Of a stretch of DNA of 64,000 bases, positions 53,242 to 64,000 are shown piece after piece. The translations under genes and the position numbers were made by a program. The stretch is taken from positions 35,027 through 99,026 of the forward strand of contig JAAFIW010000017.1 of the NCBI GenBank assembly GCA_013297875.1, read 5' to 3'. The stretch is from Comamonadaceae bacterium. GTDB taxonomy: Bacteria > Pseudomonadota > Gammaproteobacteria > Burkholderiales > Burkholderiaceae_C. Every line of letters starts with the position of its first letter. Position 1 is the first letter of the stretch. Under the pieces are notes generated by a model, which was not told where the DNA came from, did not search any database, and worked only from the letters and a program-made list of their open reading frames with translations.

Positions 53242-54000
53242 ATGGGAAATTCCGATCATGTAAACGCCGATCACGTTCTAGTTGTTGATGACGACCCGGA
53301 AATCCGCAAGCTGCTGGCTGATCACATGCACAGGCAAGGCTGGCGTGTCAGCACAGTATCGGGCGGGACCGACATGTGGTCGGCGCTGGCCGGCTCGCCG
53401 GTTGACGTCGTCGTGCTGGATGTGATGCTGCATGGGGTCGACGGGCTGCAATTGCTGCGTGCATTGCGCAGCAGCCCTCACGCCAGTGTGCCGGTGGTGA
53501 TGCTGACCGCCATGGGCGACGAGGTTGACCGCATCATTGGCCTGGAAATGGGTGCGGATGACTACCTGGCCAAACCATTTGCACCCCGAGAACTGCTGGC
53601 CCGTCTCAAGTCGGTCTTGCGTCGGGCGCGGATGCTGCCGCCAGGTCAAGGGCACCTGCGGCTGCGTTATGCACATTTTTGCGACTGGACATTTGATGCC
53701 GTCAAGCGCCACCTGATACACCGCAACGGCACCGTGACACCGCTGAACGGCGCAGAGTTCGCATTGCTGGCTTTTTTGTTAGACCACCCCCAGCAGGTCG
53801 TCAGTCGCGACCAACTGCTGGTGCAACTCGCGGGACGCGATGCCGATGTATTCGATCGATCAATAGACCTGCGCATCTCGCGCCTGCGCCGCCGCCTGGG
53901 CGATGACGCACGCGACCCCAGCATTGTGAAAACAGTCCGCCATGAAGGTTATGTGCTGGCTCAAGCAGTCGTCTGGTCAGCCAACACCACCGTGACATGA
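53242..54000 (+). CDS. OmpR-family response regulator
   Basis: The 252-residue protein has a receiver domain with acidic pair VLVVDDDPEIRKLLAD, phosphorylated Asp in VVVLDVMLHGVDGL, and the conserved Lys in DYLAKPFAPREL. A winged-helix domain follows (TPLNGAEFALLAFLLDHPQQ, VDLRISRLRRRLGD). The start MGNSDHVNADHVL is chosen from its receiver-domain spacing; a longer frame begins at 53104. It overlaps the kinase by 4 bp and is divergent from the molybdenum hydroxylase operon, a likely target. Confidence 0.93.
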   Translation: MGNSDHVNADHVLVVDDDPEIRKLLADHMHRQGWRVSTVSGGTDMWSALAGSPVDVVVLDVMLHGVDGLQLLRALRSSPHASVPVVMLTAMGDEVDRIIGLEMGADDYLAKPFAPRELLARLKSVLRRARMLPPGQGHLRLRYAHFCDWTFDAVKRHLIHRNGTVTPLNGAEFALLAFLLDHPQQVVSRDQLLVQLAGRDADVFDRSIDLRISRLRRRLGDDARDPSIVKTVRHEGYVLAQAVVWSANTTVT

Positions 54001-55313
54001 CGCCTGCCTTGTTTCCGCTCTCTCTACGCCAACGCGTATTTCTTGTATTGTTGGTGGCCTTGGTACTGGTGCAAATACTCAGCTTTGTTGCCGTAGGTTG
54101 GTCGCGCGGCCTTGAGGCCCGTCATTTGGCCAACGATCTGATCGCCAAAGACATTGCGCGTGTGCACGCCCAGCTGATCGGGATTTCTGCCAACGAGCGC
54201 GTTGCAGTGCTTGAACGCCTGGATCGTGCTGCCTATCGCTGGCTGATGGTGGATACCAAAGATCGACTACAGCAGGCGCTAGACGATTCAAGTCTGCTCG
54301 AACTGGCGCGCCGCAGCGCCAGCGAGATGGCTTCTGAACCGGCGCAAGCCGTGCGATGGCAACAGCAGCCTGCGCTGCGAATGCCGTTGGCGGGTACGAC
54401 CGATCTCCTGGTCATTTTTCCTGCAGGTTTGCCTCGCTCAACACCGTCTGCCTTTGCGGCTATTGCCTACGTGCTGGCTGTTACGGGGACTGTGGCGCTG
54501 GTGGCCTGGTTTGCAGTCTCACTGGCCACCCGTCCGCTGGCGCGAGCAGCAGCGGCAGCGCGCACCCTGACACAAGATCTTTCCGCCCCCCGGTTGGACG
54601 AGCTGGGCCCGCCTGAAGTGCAGGAACTTACCCGCAGCCTCAACCAGCTGCGTCAGGAGGTTCAGCGCCAACTGGAAACACGCACCCGCATCCTGGCAGC
54701 GGTCACACACGACCTGAAAACCCCCATTACGCGGCTGCAACTGCGCATCGCCACACTGCGGGAGACAAATTTTCGCGACCGTTTGCAGGCTGATCTGGAT
54801 GCCATGGCTGCGTTGGTCAATGAGGGACTGGCCTTTGCTGGCAGCGAGTCTTTGCATGAGCCGATGGTGCAAATGGATTTGAACGCGCAGATCGAAAACA
54901 TCGTTGAGCAGATGGCGGATCTTGGGCATGACTGCCAGTACACGCCGCAGAGCTTGCCTTCGGTGCACGCCGCACCGCAAGCTTTGGCGCGCTTGCTGCA
55001 AAACCTGATCGACAACGCCTTGCGTTACGGCGGTAGCGCAGAAATCTCTGCAGCCGTGGCCGATGGATGGGTGAATCTCACGGTGGCTGACCGCGGCCCA
55101 GGTCTGCCCGAAGTCGACTTGGAGCGCATGTTTGAGCCCTTTTTCCGAGGTGATCCATCGCGCGGGCGCGATTGGGGTGGTACAGGTCTTGGCTTGGCCA
55201 TTGCCAGAAATTTGGCGCAGGCACACGGCGGTTCATTGAAGCTGGAGCAGCGCGAAGGGGGTGGTTTGCTCGCCAGATTGCGTTGGCCTCAGCAACGGCT
55301 GTCCGGTGTTTGA
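53997..55313 (+). CDS. Sensor histidine kinase
   Basis: The 438-residue kinase has two membrane helices (VFLVLLVALVLVQILSFVAV, AIAYVLAVTGTVALVAWFAV) enclosing a ~120-residue sensing loop. It has HAMP-type linker PLARAAAAARTLTQ, the phosphoacceptor His in AAVTHDLKTPITRLQ, and the ATPase motifs NLIDNALRYG, DRGPGLPEVDLERMFEPFFR and GTGLGLAIARNLAQAHGG. The sensed signal is unknown. Its gene is coupled to the response regulator. Confidence 0.94.
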   Translation: MTPALFPLSLRQRVFLVLLVALVLVQILSFVAVGWSRGLEARHLANDLIAKDIARVHAQLIGISANERVAVLERLDRAAYRWLMVDTKDRLQQALDDSSLLELARRSASEMASEPAQAVRWQQQPALRMPLAGTTDLLVIFPAGLPRSTPSAFAAIAYVLAVTGTVALVAWFAVSLATRPLARAAAAARTLTQDLSAPRLDELGPPEVQELTRSLNQLRQEVQRQLETRTRILAAVTHDLKTPITRLQLRIATLRETNFRDRLQADLDAMAALVNEGLAFAGSESLHEPMVQMDLNAQIENIVEQMADLGHDCQYTPQSLPSVHAAPQALARLLQNLIDNALRYGGSAEISAAVADGWVNLTVADRGPGLPEVDLERMFEPFFRGDPSRGRDWGGTGLGLAIARNLAQAHGGSLKLEQREGGGLLARLRWPQQRLSGV

Positions 55314-55326
55314 TAGGTGACCAAAG

Positions 55327-55366
55327 ATAGCAATTAACTATTGAAATAATGAAAACGATGTTCTTT
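55327..55366 (+). promoter_or_regulatory. OxyR-like binding site upstream of katG
   Basis: ATAG-N7-CTAT-N7-ATGA is seen at 55327-55352, followed by a G/C/T-rich stretch. This fits the first three of four tetranucleotides of the OxyR site (ATAG-N7-CTAT-N7-ATAG-N7-CTAT). It lies about 75-95 bp before the katG start, as expected for peroxide induction of katG. Confidence 0.6.
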
Positions 55367-55400
55367 GCTGATTGATTGAGGACTCTTAGTATCCCGTTAG

Positions 55401-57632
<2,232 letters not shown>

Positions 57633-57655
57633 TGCCGCGTCGCCCCCTGGGCTGC

Positions 57656-57721
57656 AGTTTTGAGCCAAATCGGCCAGTAGCCCAGGTATTAACTGATCAA
57701 TCAGCTATTAAAAATATAGCG
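57656..57721 (-). repeat. Interspersed repeat, intergenic copy after katG
   Basis: The + strand has AGTAGCCCAGGTATTAACTG then ATCAATCAGCTATTAAAAAT and ATAGC, a diverged reverse copy keeping the CAGCTATT-ATAGC and AGCCCAGG ends. Confidence 0.6.
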
Positions 57722-57745
57722 AAAAGTGATGCAGATCCCGCTTGC

Positions 57746-58945
57746 TCACAGCCTGTTCAAACCTTCCAGCACCCGCCGGTAAATGTTCTTCAGCGGCTCG
57801 ATGTCGGCCACCACCACATGCTCGTCAATCTGGTGAATGGTGGCGTTGGGTGGGCCGCATTCCACCACTTCGGGGCAGATGCGGGCGATGAAGCGGGCGT
57901 CGCTGGTGCCGCCGGTGGTGGACAGTTCGGTGGTGATGCCGGTTTCCTCGGCAATGGCTTGCTGCACAGCGGCCACCAGAGCGCCAGGCGGCGTGATGAA
58001 GGGCTGACCACCCAGGATCCAGGTCAGGTCGTAGTCCAGCTCGTGGCGGCTGAGCACGGACACCAGGCGCTGCTTCAGGCTGGCGTCGGTCGATTCGGTG
58101 CAGAAGCGAAAGTTGAAATCGACCACCACCGTGCCCGGAATCACGTTACCCGCGCCAGTGCCCGCGTGAATGTTGCTGATCTGAAAACTGGTGGGCTGGA
58201 AAAACGCATTGCCTGCGTCCCACTGTATGGCGGCCAGCTCGGCCAGCGCGGGCAAGCCCAAGTGAATCGGGTTGCGCGCCAGCTGGGGGTAGGCGATGTG
58301 GCCCTGAATGCCCTTGATGGTGAGCTTGCCGCTCAAGGTGCCCCGGCGGCCGTTTTTGATCATGTCGCCGGTGCGCTCAATCGACGTGGGCTCGCCCACG
58401 ATGGCCCAGTCCAGCGTTTCGCCGCGTGCGGCAAGCTGCTGGCAGACCACCACCGTGCCATCGGTGGCCGGGCCTTCTTCGTCGCTGGTCACCAGAAAAG
58501 CTATCGAAAGGGCAGGGTGCGGATGGGCCGCCAGAAACTCTTCACAGGCCACCACCATCGCGGCCAGCGAGGTTTTCATGTCGCTGGCACCTCGGCCATA
58601 GAGCTTGCCGTTGGCGTGCGTCGGCACAAACGGGGGGCTGTGCCAGGCCGCCAGCGGGCCGGTGGGCACCACGTCGGTGTGACCGGCAAAGACCAGGGTT
58701 TTGTTTTTTTTTGCTACTGAATCAATAGCTGCTTGAGCAGTATCTGCATGGGCTGATGGCTGTTTTGGCTTAAATTTGGCCCATAAATTGGTCACACGGG
58801 CCTCCACCGGCCCACTTTCTATGGTTTCGCAGGCAAAGCCCAGGGCCGTCAGGCGCTGCGCCAGGATGGCCTGGCAGCCTGCGTCTTGCGGCGTGACGGA
58901 GGGGCAGGCGATGAGTTGTTCGGCCAGGCGCAGCGTGTTGGTCAT
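57746..58945 (-). CDS. dapE: Succinyl-diaminopimelate desuccinylase
   Basis: The 399-residue M20 metallopeptidase cleaves N-succinyl-LL-2,6-diaminopimelate in lysine and peptidoglycan precursor synthesis. The zinc sites are in [44 protein letters not shown], and the late [20 protein letters not shown]. It is about 20 residues longer than usual because of the segment [20 protein letters not shown], coded by an interspersed repeat just before [10 protein letters not shown]. Its ATG overlaps the pilU stop by one base (TGATG). Confidence 0.96.
   Translation of the reverse strand: MTNTLRLAEQLIACPSVTPQDAGCQAILAQRLTALGFACETIESGPVEARVTNLWAKFKPKQPSAHADTAQAAIDSVAKKNKTLVFAGHTDVVPTGPLAAWHSPPFVPTHANGKLYGRGASDMKTSLAAMVVACEEFLAAHPHPALSIAFLVTSDEEGPATDGTVVVCQQLAARGETLDWAIVGEPTSIERTGDMIKNGRRGTLSGKLTIKGIQGHIAYPQLARNPIHLGLPALAELAAIQWDAGNAFFQPTSFQISNIHAGTGAGNVIPGTVVVDFNFRFCTESTDASLKQRLVSVLSRHELDYDLTWILGGQPFITPPGALVAAVQQAIAEETGITTELSTTGGTSDARFIARICPEVVECGPPNATIHQIDEHVVVADIEPLKNIYRRVLEGLNRL
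58712..58782 (+). repeat. Interspersed repeat inside dapE
   Basis: The + strand reads GCTACTGAATCAATAGCTGC then TTGAGCAGTATCTGCATGGG and CTGATGGC. It is in frame in dapE on the other strand. The reading frame relative to the repeat differs from the copy in moeA. Confidence 0.85.
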
Positions 58946-60093
58946 CAGTGTTTGATATCCAGCGTGATCTCGGTAAACGAGGGCTCGTCGTCCACCTCTG
59001 CCTCGGCGGCGGCAGCGGCTTTGGACGCTTGCGAAAAGTCGTTGGCCAGGCGCCACATCAGGTTGGTGGGTGAATCGGCATGGGCAATGCCTTCCTTGCG
59101 GTCGATCAAGCCCTCGGTGATGAGGCGTGCGATGTCTTGCTCAAAGGTTTGCGAGCCTTCGGCCATGGCGTTGAGCATGGCCTCCTGCACACCCGAAAAG
59201 TCGCCTTTTTCGATCAGGTCGCTGACCAGCTTGGTGTTGAGCATCACCTCAGCGGCCGGAATGCGCCCGCCGGTGGTGGTGCGCAGCAGGCGTTGCGACA
59301 CGATGGCCTTCAGGGCCGACGACAGATCACCCAGCATGGTGTTGCGCACCTCCACCGGGTAAAAACTGAGCACCCGGTTCAGCGCCTGGTAGCTGTTGTT
59401 GGCGTGCATGGTGGCCAGGCACAAATGGCCCGACTGCGCGTAGGCAATGGCGTGTGACATGGTTTCGCGGTCGCGAATTTCGCCAATCAAGATCACATCA
59501 GGTGCCTGGCGCAGCGCGTTTTTCAGCGCGATGGCCATGCTTTGCGTGTCATGCCCCACCTCGCGCTGGTTGACCAGCGAGCGCTTGTTTTTGAAGATGA
59601 ATTCAATCGGGTCTTCAATGGTGAGGATGTGGCCGGTGGTTTTCTCGTTGCGAAAGTCCAGCATCGAAGCCAGCGTGGTGCTCTTGCCAGCGCCGGTGGC
59701 GCCCACCATCAGAATCAGCCCGCGCTTTTCCATGATCAGGTCGCCCAGAATCATGGGCACATTCAAGGTGGCCAGCGGCGGAATGTCGGTGGTGATGTAG
59801 CGAATGACCGCGGCATAGGTGCCGCGCTGGCGCATGCCCGAGAAGCGGAAGTTACCCACACCCTCAATGGCAAACGCCATGTTCAGCTCGCCCAGCTCCT
59901 CCAGCTCTTCAATGCTCATGGGCGGCAGCACCTCGGCCAGCAGATTTTTGGGCGCGTCTGGCGGCAGCAACTGGTTGTTGATCGGGATGCACTGGCCGTT
60001 GATCTTGATCAACGCGGGCGAGTGCGCCGACAGGTACACATCAGAGGCTTTCTTCTCGCTCATCAGGCGCAGGATGCGCTCCATGGTGCTCAT
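58945..60093 (-). CDS. pilU: Twitching-motility ATPase PilU
   Basis: The 382-residue PilT/PilU-type ATPase has Walker [21 protein letters not shown], Asp box [14 protein letters not shown], Walker B region [16 protein letters not shown] and His box [16 protein letters not shown] [15 protein letters not shown]. The acidic C-terminal tail ([20 protein letters not shown]) is typical of PilU rather than PilT. It powers pilus retraction together with PilT. Its placement between dapE and dapD is common in Burkholderiales. Confidence 0.93.
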   Translation of the reverse strand: MSTMERILRLMSEKKASDVYLSAHSPALIKINGQCIPINNQLLPPDAPKNLLAEVLPPMSIEELEELGELNMAFAIEGVGNFRFSGMRQRGTYAAVIRYITTDIPPLATLNVPMILGDLIMEKRGLILMVGATGAGKSTTLASMLDFRNEKTTGHILTIEDPIEFIFKNKRSLVNQREVGHDTQSMAIALKNALRQAPDVILIGEIRDRETMSHAIAYAQSGHLCLATMHANNSYQALNRVLSFYPVEVRNTMLGDLSSALKAIVSQRLLRTTTGGRIPAAEVMLNTKLVSDLIEKGDFSGVQEAMLNAMAEGSQTFEQDIARLITEGLIDRKEGIAHADSPTNLMWRLANDFSQASKAAAAAEAEVDDEPSFTEITLDIKH

Positions 60094-60114
60094 GTGGTAC
60101 TCCTATTTAAGACT

Positions 60115-60238
60115 GACGAGGGCTGCGCCCCGAGGGAGACAGGACGAGGGCTGCGCCCCGATGACAGATGACGATCGGGTATTTGTCGCTGAGTGAAGCG
60201 AAGTCGCTGAGCGAAGCGAATCGTCGGAGCGCAGCGAA
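60115..60238. repeat. Tandem repeats between pilU and dapD
   Basis: The 19-mer GACGAGGGCTGCGCCCCGA occurs at 60115 and 60143. Next is ATGACAGATGAC at 60161, the 12-mer also clustered at 26.7 kb. Three 18-bp units follow: GTCGCTGAGTGAAGCGAA (60185), GTCGCTGAGCGAAGCGAA (60203) and a diverged TCGTCGGAGCGCAGCGAA (60221). No gene lies here. Confidence 0.85.
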
Positions 60239-60251
60239 GTCATTGCAGCCA

Positions 60252-61091
60252 TCAGTCGCGCAGCAAATCGTTCAAGCTGGTCTTGGCACGGGTCTGTGCG
60301 TCGACTTTTTTCACAATCACCGCGCAATACAGGCTGTATTTGCCGTCGGCACTGGGCAGGTTGCCGGCCACCACCACCGAGCCTGCAGGCACCCGGCCAT
60401 AGGAAACTTCACCGGTGGCGCGGTCATAAATTTTGGTGCTCTGGCCGATGTAAACGCCCATGGAGATCACCGAGTTTTCTTCGACGATGACGCCTTCGAC
60501 TACTTCGGAGCGTGCGCCAATGAAGCAGTTGTCTTCAATGATGGTGGGGTTGGCTTGCAGCGGCTCCAGCACGCCGCCCAAACCCACGCCGCCCGACAAA
60601 TGCACGTTTTTGCCCACCTGGGCGCAGCTACCCACGGTGGCCCACGTGTCTACCATGGTGCCTTCGTCCACATAGGCGCCAATGTTCACGTAGCTGGGCA
60701 TCAGGATCGCGCCTTTGGCGATGTAGCTGCCGCGCCGGGCCACCGCCGGAGGCACCACCCGCACACCGGTGGCTTTGAGTTCTTCTTCGCTCAGGTGGGC
60801 AAACTTGGTTTGCACCTTGTCATAAAAACCCAGCTCGCCCGCGCGCACCATCTGGTTGTCTTTAAGTCGAAAGCTCAGCAGCACGGCTTTTTTCAGCCAC
60901 TGGTGCACCGTCCACTGGCCCACCGATTGCCGCGTGGCCACCCGCAAGCGGCCCGCATTCAGCTCGGCCAGTGCATGCTCCACGGCCTCGGCTACTTCTT
61001 TGGGCGCGGACGAGGGCGACAGGTTGGCGCGGTTGTCCCATGCGGTGTCGATGATTTGCTGAAGGTCTGTGGTCGTGTGCGGTGCGGTCAT
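60252..61091 (-). CDS. dapD: 2,3,4,5-tetrahydropyridine-2,6-dicarboxylate N-succinyltransferase
   Basis: The 279-residue protein has left-handed beta-helix hexapeptide repeats: [60 protein letters not shown] and [20 protein letters not shown]. It transfers succinyl from CoA in lysine synthesis. It acts between DapA/B products and DapC/E. It overlaps dapC by 4 bp, so dapC-dapD are translated together. Confidence 0.97.
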   Translation of the reverse strand: MTAPHTTTDLQQIIDTAWDNRANLSPSSAPKEVAEAVEHALAELNAGRLRVATRQSVGQWTVHQWLKKAVLLSFRLKDNQMVRAGELGFYDKVQTKFAHLSEEELKATGVRVVPPAVARRGSYIAKGAILMPSYVNIGAYVDEGTMVDTWATVGSCAQVGKNVHLSGGVGLGGVLEPLQANPTIIEDNCFIGARSEVVEGVIVEENSVISMGVYIGQSTKIYDRATGEVSYGRVPAGSVVVAGNLPSADGKYSLYCAVIVKKVDAQTRAKTSLNDLLRD

Positions 61092-62302
61092 TTGAAGTTG
61101 GATTGAGTGAATTGAACGATACGCTGAGCGGCTTCCACGCAGGGCGCGGTGTCTGCCACCAACGCCATACGGATGCGACCCGCGCCAGGGTTGTGGCCGT
61201 TTGCAGGGCGGGCCAGGTAGCTTCCGGGGAGCACGGTCACATTGTATTGAGCCAGTAGCTGTGCAGCGAAGGCAACGTCATCACCTGGGCCAGCCGCACC
61301 AGCTGGCGCAGGCACCGCCGCCCACAAATAAAACCCGGCATCGGGCAATTGCACATCCAGCACTTGGGCCAGCAGGGGCGTGACCTGGGCAAATTTCTCC
61401 CGGTAGAGCGCCCGGTTGGCCACCACATGGGCCTCGTCTGCCCATGCGGCGATGCTGGCCGCTTGCACCAGGGGGCTCATGGCGCTGCCGTGGTAGGTGC
61501 GGTACAGCAAAAAGGGCTTGATCAGCTTCGAATCGCCCGCCACAAAACCACTGCGCAGACCCGGCACATTGCTGCGTTTAGACAGGCTGGTAAACGCGAT
61601 GAGGTTTTTGAAATCGCTGCGGCCCAGCTTGGCCGCAGCCTCCAGCCCGCCCAACGGCGGCTCATCGCGAAAATAGATCTCGCTGTAGCACTCATCCGAG
61701 GCAATCACAAAGCCATGCCGATCGGACAGATCAAACAGCTTTTGCCACTCGCTCAGGGGCATCACCGCGCCGGTGGGGTTGCCGGGTGAGCAGACGAACA
61801 GCAGCTGGGTTTTTTGCCACACCGCATCGGGCACGCTGTCCCAATCGACTGCAAAGTTGCGTGCCGGGTCGCTGGGCGCAAAGTAGGGCGCAGCACCAGC
61901 CAATAACGCCGCACCTTCGTAGATTTGGTAAAACGGGTTAGGACTGACGACGATTGCTTCTGCCTTGGGATCGATCACCGTTTGCGCAAAAGCAAACAGT
62001 GCTTCACGTGAGCCGTTGACCGGTAGCACCTGGGTTTGCGCATCCAGGTGTAGGCCATAACGGCGCTGCAGCCAATCGACCAGCGTTTGCCGTAGCTTGA
62101 TGTCGCCGGCAGTTGCCGGGTAGGTGGACAGACCGGCAAAAGCGTTGTGTATAGCGGTTTGCACAAAGCCCGGCGTTGCATGCTGTGGTTCGCCAATACC
62201 CAGGCTGATCGGTTTGAAATCGGGTGACGGAGTGACACCGGCAAACAGTTGTCTGAGCCGCTCGAAAGGGTAGGGCTGCAGGCGTTGGAGTAGGGGATTC
62301 AT
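61088..62302 (-). CDS. dapC: Succinyldiaminopimelate transaminase
   Basis: The 404-residue PLP-dependent class I/II aminotransferase has [67 protein letters not shown] and the PLP-binding Lys in [20 protein letters not shown]. In the N-succinyl branch of lysine synthesis it makes N-succinyl-LL-2,6-diaminopimelate, feeding DapE. The start [16 protein letters not shown] is chosen because it is the family's start; a longer frame exists. Confidence 0.94.
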   Translation of the reverse strand: MNPLLQRLQPYPFERLRQLFAGVTPSPDFKPISLGIGEPQHATPGFVQTAIHNAFAGLSTYPATAGDIKLRQTLVDWLQRRYGLHLDAQTQVLPVNGSREALFAFAQTVIDPKAEAIVVSPNPFYQIYEGAALLAGAAPYFAPSDPARNFAVDWDSVPDAVWQKTQLLFVCSPGNPTGAVMPLSEWQKLFDLSDRHGFVIASDECYSEIYFRDEPPLGGLEAAAKLGRSDFKNLIAFTSLSKRSNVPGLRSGFVAGDSKLIKPFLLYRTYHGSAMSPLVQAASIAAWADEAHVVANRALYREKFAQVTPLLAQVLDVQLPDAGFYLWAAVPAPAGAAGPGDDVAFAAQLLAQYNVTVLPGSYLARPANGHNPGAGRIRMALVADTAPCVEAAQRIVQFTQSNFK

Positions 62303-62427
62303 ACAGGCGAGTTTATCGGCGCGTAAGGCACAAGCATCAGTGCCCCTGCTGCTATCGGTCACACACTGACACCTGGTGGGTTCGGCCCGCAGCACTCACG
62401 CTGCCGCCAAGTCACTAGCAACCCGTG

Positions 62428-62458
62428 TGTGCCGCCCCGCCCAAAACGGCGCGGCACA
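62428..62458. terminator. Hairpin after the rhodopsin gene
   Basis: TGTGCCGC (62428-62435) and GCGGCACA (62451-62458) form an 8-bp stem. There is no long T-run, so this would be a weak or factor-assisted terminator between the rhodopsin and dapC. Confidence 0.35.
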
Positions 62459-62475
62459 GCCTGACGGTTCTTGCC

Positions 62476-63279
62476 TCAGTGCTTGGCAGCGCTCTCGGAT
62501 TCGGTCACCGCAACCTGCCAGATGATCAGACCGAAGGCAATCTTGTTCAGCACGTCTGCCAGGTTGTAGATGATGTTCAGCGCGTTCATGCTGCTGGCAG
62601 GACTGCTGCCGGTCAGGTACCCAAAGAAGTAGCCCACTGGGTAGATCGCCCAGCCGATGGTCACGATCCAGCGCATGGTCTTGAACGCCGACTGAACCGA
62701 CGGTGGTGCGCTTTGCGCATTAATTTTGCCCGCTTCGCCCAAGAAGATCTCATACAGGATGTAGGCCCAGCCCGCCATGCCGATGATGAACGCCGGCCAA
62801 ACAGACAGATAGCCCGCCTCACCCACATAGCCACCGACCAGCATCACGATGGTGCCGATCATCAAGCGCCAGAACACGCCAGCCGGCACTTTGGTGATGG
62901 CCGACAAGATCAGGTAAAACTCGATCATCAGCAATGGAACGGTGATTAGCCAATCGATGTAGCGAAACACGGTAGGTGTGGAGCCGGTGCTGACCCAGAC
63001 ATCACGCATATAAAAGTAATGAACGGCGGCGATCAGCGTGACCAGGCCCGACACCGTGAGCGAGGTTTTCCACTTGGCTGCAACCCGGTCGCGCTCAAGA
63101 AAGAAAAACACGGTTGACGCGATCAGCGCCATCGAGATCAGCCAGAACGAAATGCCAACGAAATCGTCTGGTTTGAGCACTGAACTGGCCGCAGCCTGCG
63201 CTTGGCTGGACCAGATTGCCAGGGCAGAGCCCACACCAACTAGCTTGGCCGCTATCGACCTCTTGTAGATTGCCATCAT
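62476..63279 (-). CDS. Proteorhodopsin-type light-driven proton pump
   Basis: The 267-residue seven-helix retinal protein has N-terminal signal AIWSSQAQA and AVHYFYMRDVW with H87 (H75 of proteorhodopsin). FRYIDWLITVPLLMIEFYLI carries R106, D109 (proton acceptor D97), T113, L117 (green-tuning L105) and E120 (proton donor E108). The retinal Lys is K246 in NLADVLNKIAFG with D242. These residues fit an outward proton pump absorbing green light. RBS AGGAGA lies just before the start. No carotene or retinal synthesis gene is in the window, so retinal must come from elsewhere in the genome. Confidence 0.96.
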   Translation of the reverse strand: MMAIYKRSIAAKLVGVGSALAIWSSQAQAAASSVLKPDDFVGISFWLISMALIASTVFFFLERDRVAAKWKTSLTVSGLVTLIAAVHYFYMRDVWVSTGSTPTVFRYIDWLITVPLLMIEFYLILSAITKVPAGVFWRLMIGTIVMLVGGYVGEAGYLSVWPAFIIGMAGWAYILYEIFLGEAGKINAQSAPPSVQSAFKTMRWIVTIGWAIYPVGYFFGYLTGSSPASSMNALNIIYNLADVLNKIAFGLIIWQVAVTESESAAKH

Positions 63280-63517
63280 GCTTGTCTCCTAAAAATGCAT
63301 GACCGGTTGAAAGAGGTGCCTTGCGACACCCTACCTGTCATGATTTCAGTGATCCCGCTTGAGGCGACTCCAGACTAATCATGAAATTGCAGTGTAACCA
63401 CGCTGTCAGAAACCCAGCTACTCGGGATAACGCTGGTAGGAGTTTTGTGTAGAGTTGTATCGGATCATCCATCGCTGCACACGCGATACTGTCCATTTTT
63501 TCCCTCAAAGGCAAACC
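63280..63517. promoter_or_regulatory. Divergent intergenic region between rhodopsin and sulfhydrylase genes
   Basis: This is 238 bp with no gene I can support, containing the promoters of two divergent genes. A rhodopsin RBS (AGGAGACAAGC on the minus strand) is seen at its left edge. I cannot assign -10/-35 boxes with confidence. Confidence 0.5.
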
Positions 63518-64000
63518 ATGAAAATCGAAACCATTGCCGTACACGGCGGCTACACCCCAGACCCCACCACCAAAGCCGTGGCCGTGCCCATCTACCAAAC
63601 CGTGGCCTATGCGTTTGACGACACGCAGCACGGGGCTGACCTGTTTGACCTGAAAGTGGCCGGCAACATCTACAGCCGCATCATGAACCCCACCAATGGC
63701 GTGCTGGAGGCCCGCGTGGCGGCGCTGGAAGGCGGCATTGGGGCGTTGGCCGTGGCCTCGGGCATGGCCGCCATTGCCTATGCGATTCAAACCATCACCG
63801 AGGCAGGGGACAACATCGTCTCGGCCTCCACCTTGTATGGCGGCACCTACAACCTGTTTGCCCACACCTTTCCGCAAATGGGCATTGAAGTGCGCTTTGC
63901 CGACTACCGCGACCCGGCCTCGTTTGCCAAACTGATTGATGGCCGCACCAAGGCGGTTTACTGCGAGTCGGTGGGCAACCCGCTGGGCAACATCACCGAC
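63518..64000 (+). CDS. O-acetylhomoserine aminocarboxypropyltransferase-type gene, 5' part (runs off the window)
   Basis: The 161 visible residues start [20 protein letters not shown] and continue [44 protein letters not shown] and [20 protein letters not shown]. These are the opening motifs of Cys/Met-metabolism PLP enzymes of the MetY type, which use O-acetylhomoserine and sulfide to form homocysteine. The PLP lysine lies beyond the window. Length of the remainder is unknown. Confidence 0.93.
   Translation, partial: MKIETIAVHGGYTPDPTTKAVAVPIYQTVAYAFDDTQHGADLFDLKVAGNIYSRIMNPTNGVLEARVAALEGGIGALAVASGMAAIAYAIQTITEAGDNIVSASTLYGGTYNLFAHTFPQMGIEVRFADYRDPASFAKLIDGRTKAVYCESVGNPLGNITD

Noticed and set aside
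53910..53975. CTCAAGCAG word in the response regulator as another copy of the dispersed repeat
   Set aside because: Only a nine-base match without the flanking GCTAT or CATGGGCT parts; chance is likely.
60185..60238. Short tandem repeats as a CRISPR array
   Set aside because: Units are adjacent 18-mers with no spacers and no cas genes nearby.

Overview
The window looks like a chromosomal segment of a GC-rich betaproteobacterium (order Burkholderiales). Gene content and order point to Comamonadaceae, near Rhodoferax/Polaromonas. Supporting signs are the dapC-dapD-pilU-dapE block, an Ala/Lys-rich histone H1-SWIB protein, short basic phasin-free metabolic operons, and the interspersed inverted repeats. 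The family placement is an inference from gene content; no rRNA or tRNA gene is visible.

Layout. 1-6 kb is an accessory zone: the 3' end of an Rhs/YD-repeat toxin with a putative membrane immunity gene, an ORF6N protein fused in frame to an XRE-regulator remnant, a decayed second Rhs copy, a glutathione transferase, a MITE-like element and a haloacid dehalogenase. 6-16 kb holds an ECF sigma/anti-sigma pair, a pilin-like gene, cell-wall hydrolases (NlpC/P60, MltD), a PQQ-type sugar dehydrogenase, an MFS transporter, gloB, a methyltransferase and rnhA. 16.8-23.7 kb holds an RND efflux adaptor and pump, a periplasmic ClpP-like/rhodanese fusion and a CopD-type membrane protein. 24-33 kb holds the H1-SWIB protein, two EamA exporters, an Lrp regulator, an RraA-like protein, a ParDE-like toxin-antitoxin pair, a repeat-rich gap, and moeA-mobA-moaA for molybdenum cofactor synthesis. 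33-40 kb holds a secreted hydrolase-like protein with a membrane-anchored partner, two membrane-anchored TAXI-type binding proteins and ETF-ubiquinone oxidoreductase.

40-46 kb holds the most distinctive locus: an SDR, a thioesterase, then two tandem photoactive yellow protein (PYP) genes and the PYP-type 4-coumarate:CoA ligase that should activate their chromophore precursor. These are followed by an orphan TRAP binding protein and a shikimate/quinate dehydrogenase-like gene. The second PYP carries an unusual Ala/Pro-rich tail of about 115 residues. A green-tuned proteorhodopsin lies 20 kb further on, so this organism appears to encode both a retinal proton pump and coumarate-based photoreceptors.

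46-64 kb holds an AhpD-like protein, a glycosyltransferase with LplT, a molybdenum hydroxylase pair (IorB/IorA type) with a secreted DUF6544-like protein, a divergent two-component system, katG behind an OxyR-like site, the lysine-pathway genes dapE/dapD/dapC around pilU, the rhodopsin, and the start of an O-acetylhomoserine sulfhydrylase-type gene.

Across the window I count about 18 copies of a 45-70 bp imperfect repeat built around TAGCTGCTTGAGCA. At least five lie in frame inside conserved genes (moeA, dapE, an EamA exporter, mltD, a methyltransferase), where they appear as extra peptide segments. Two copies of a MITE-like element with 23-bp terminal inverted repeats and two palindromic elements with a shared core were also found.
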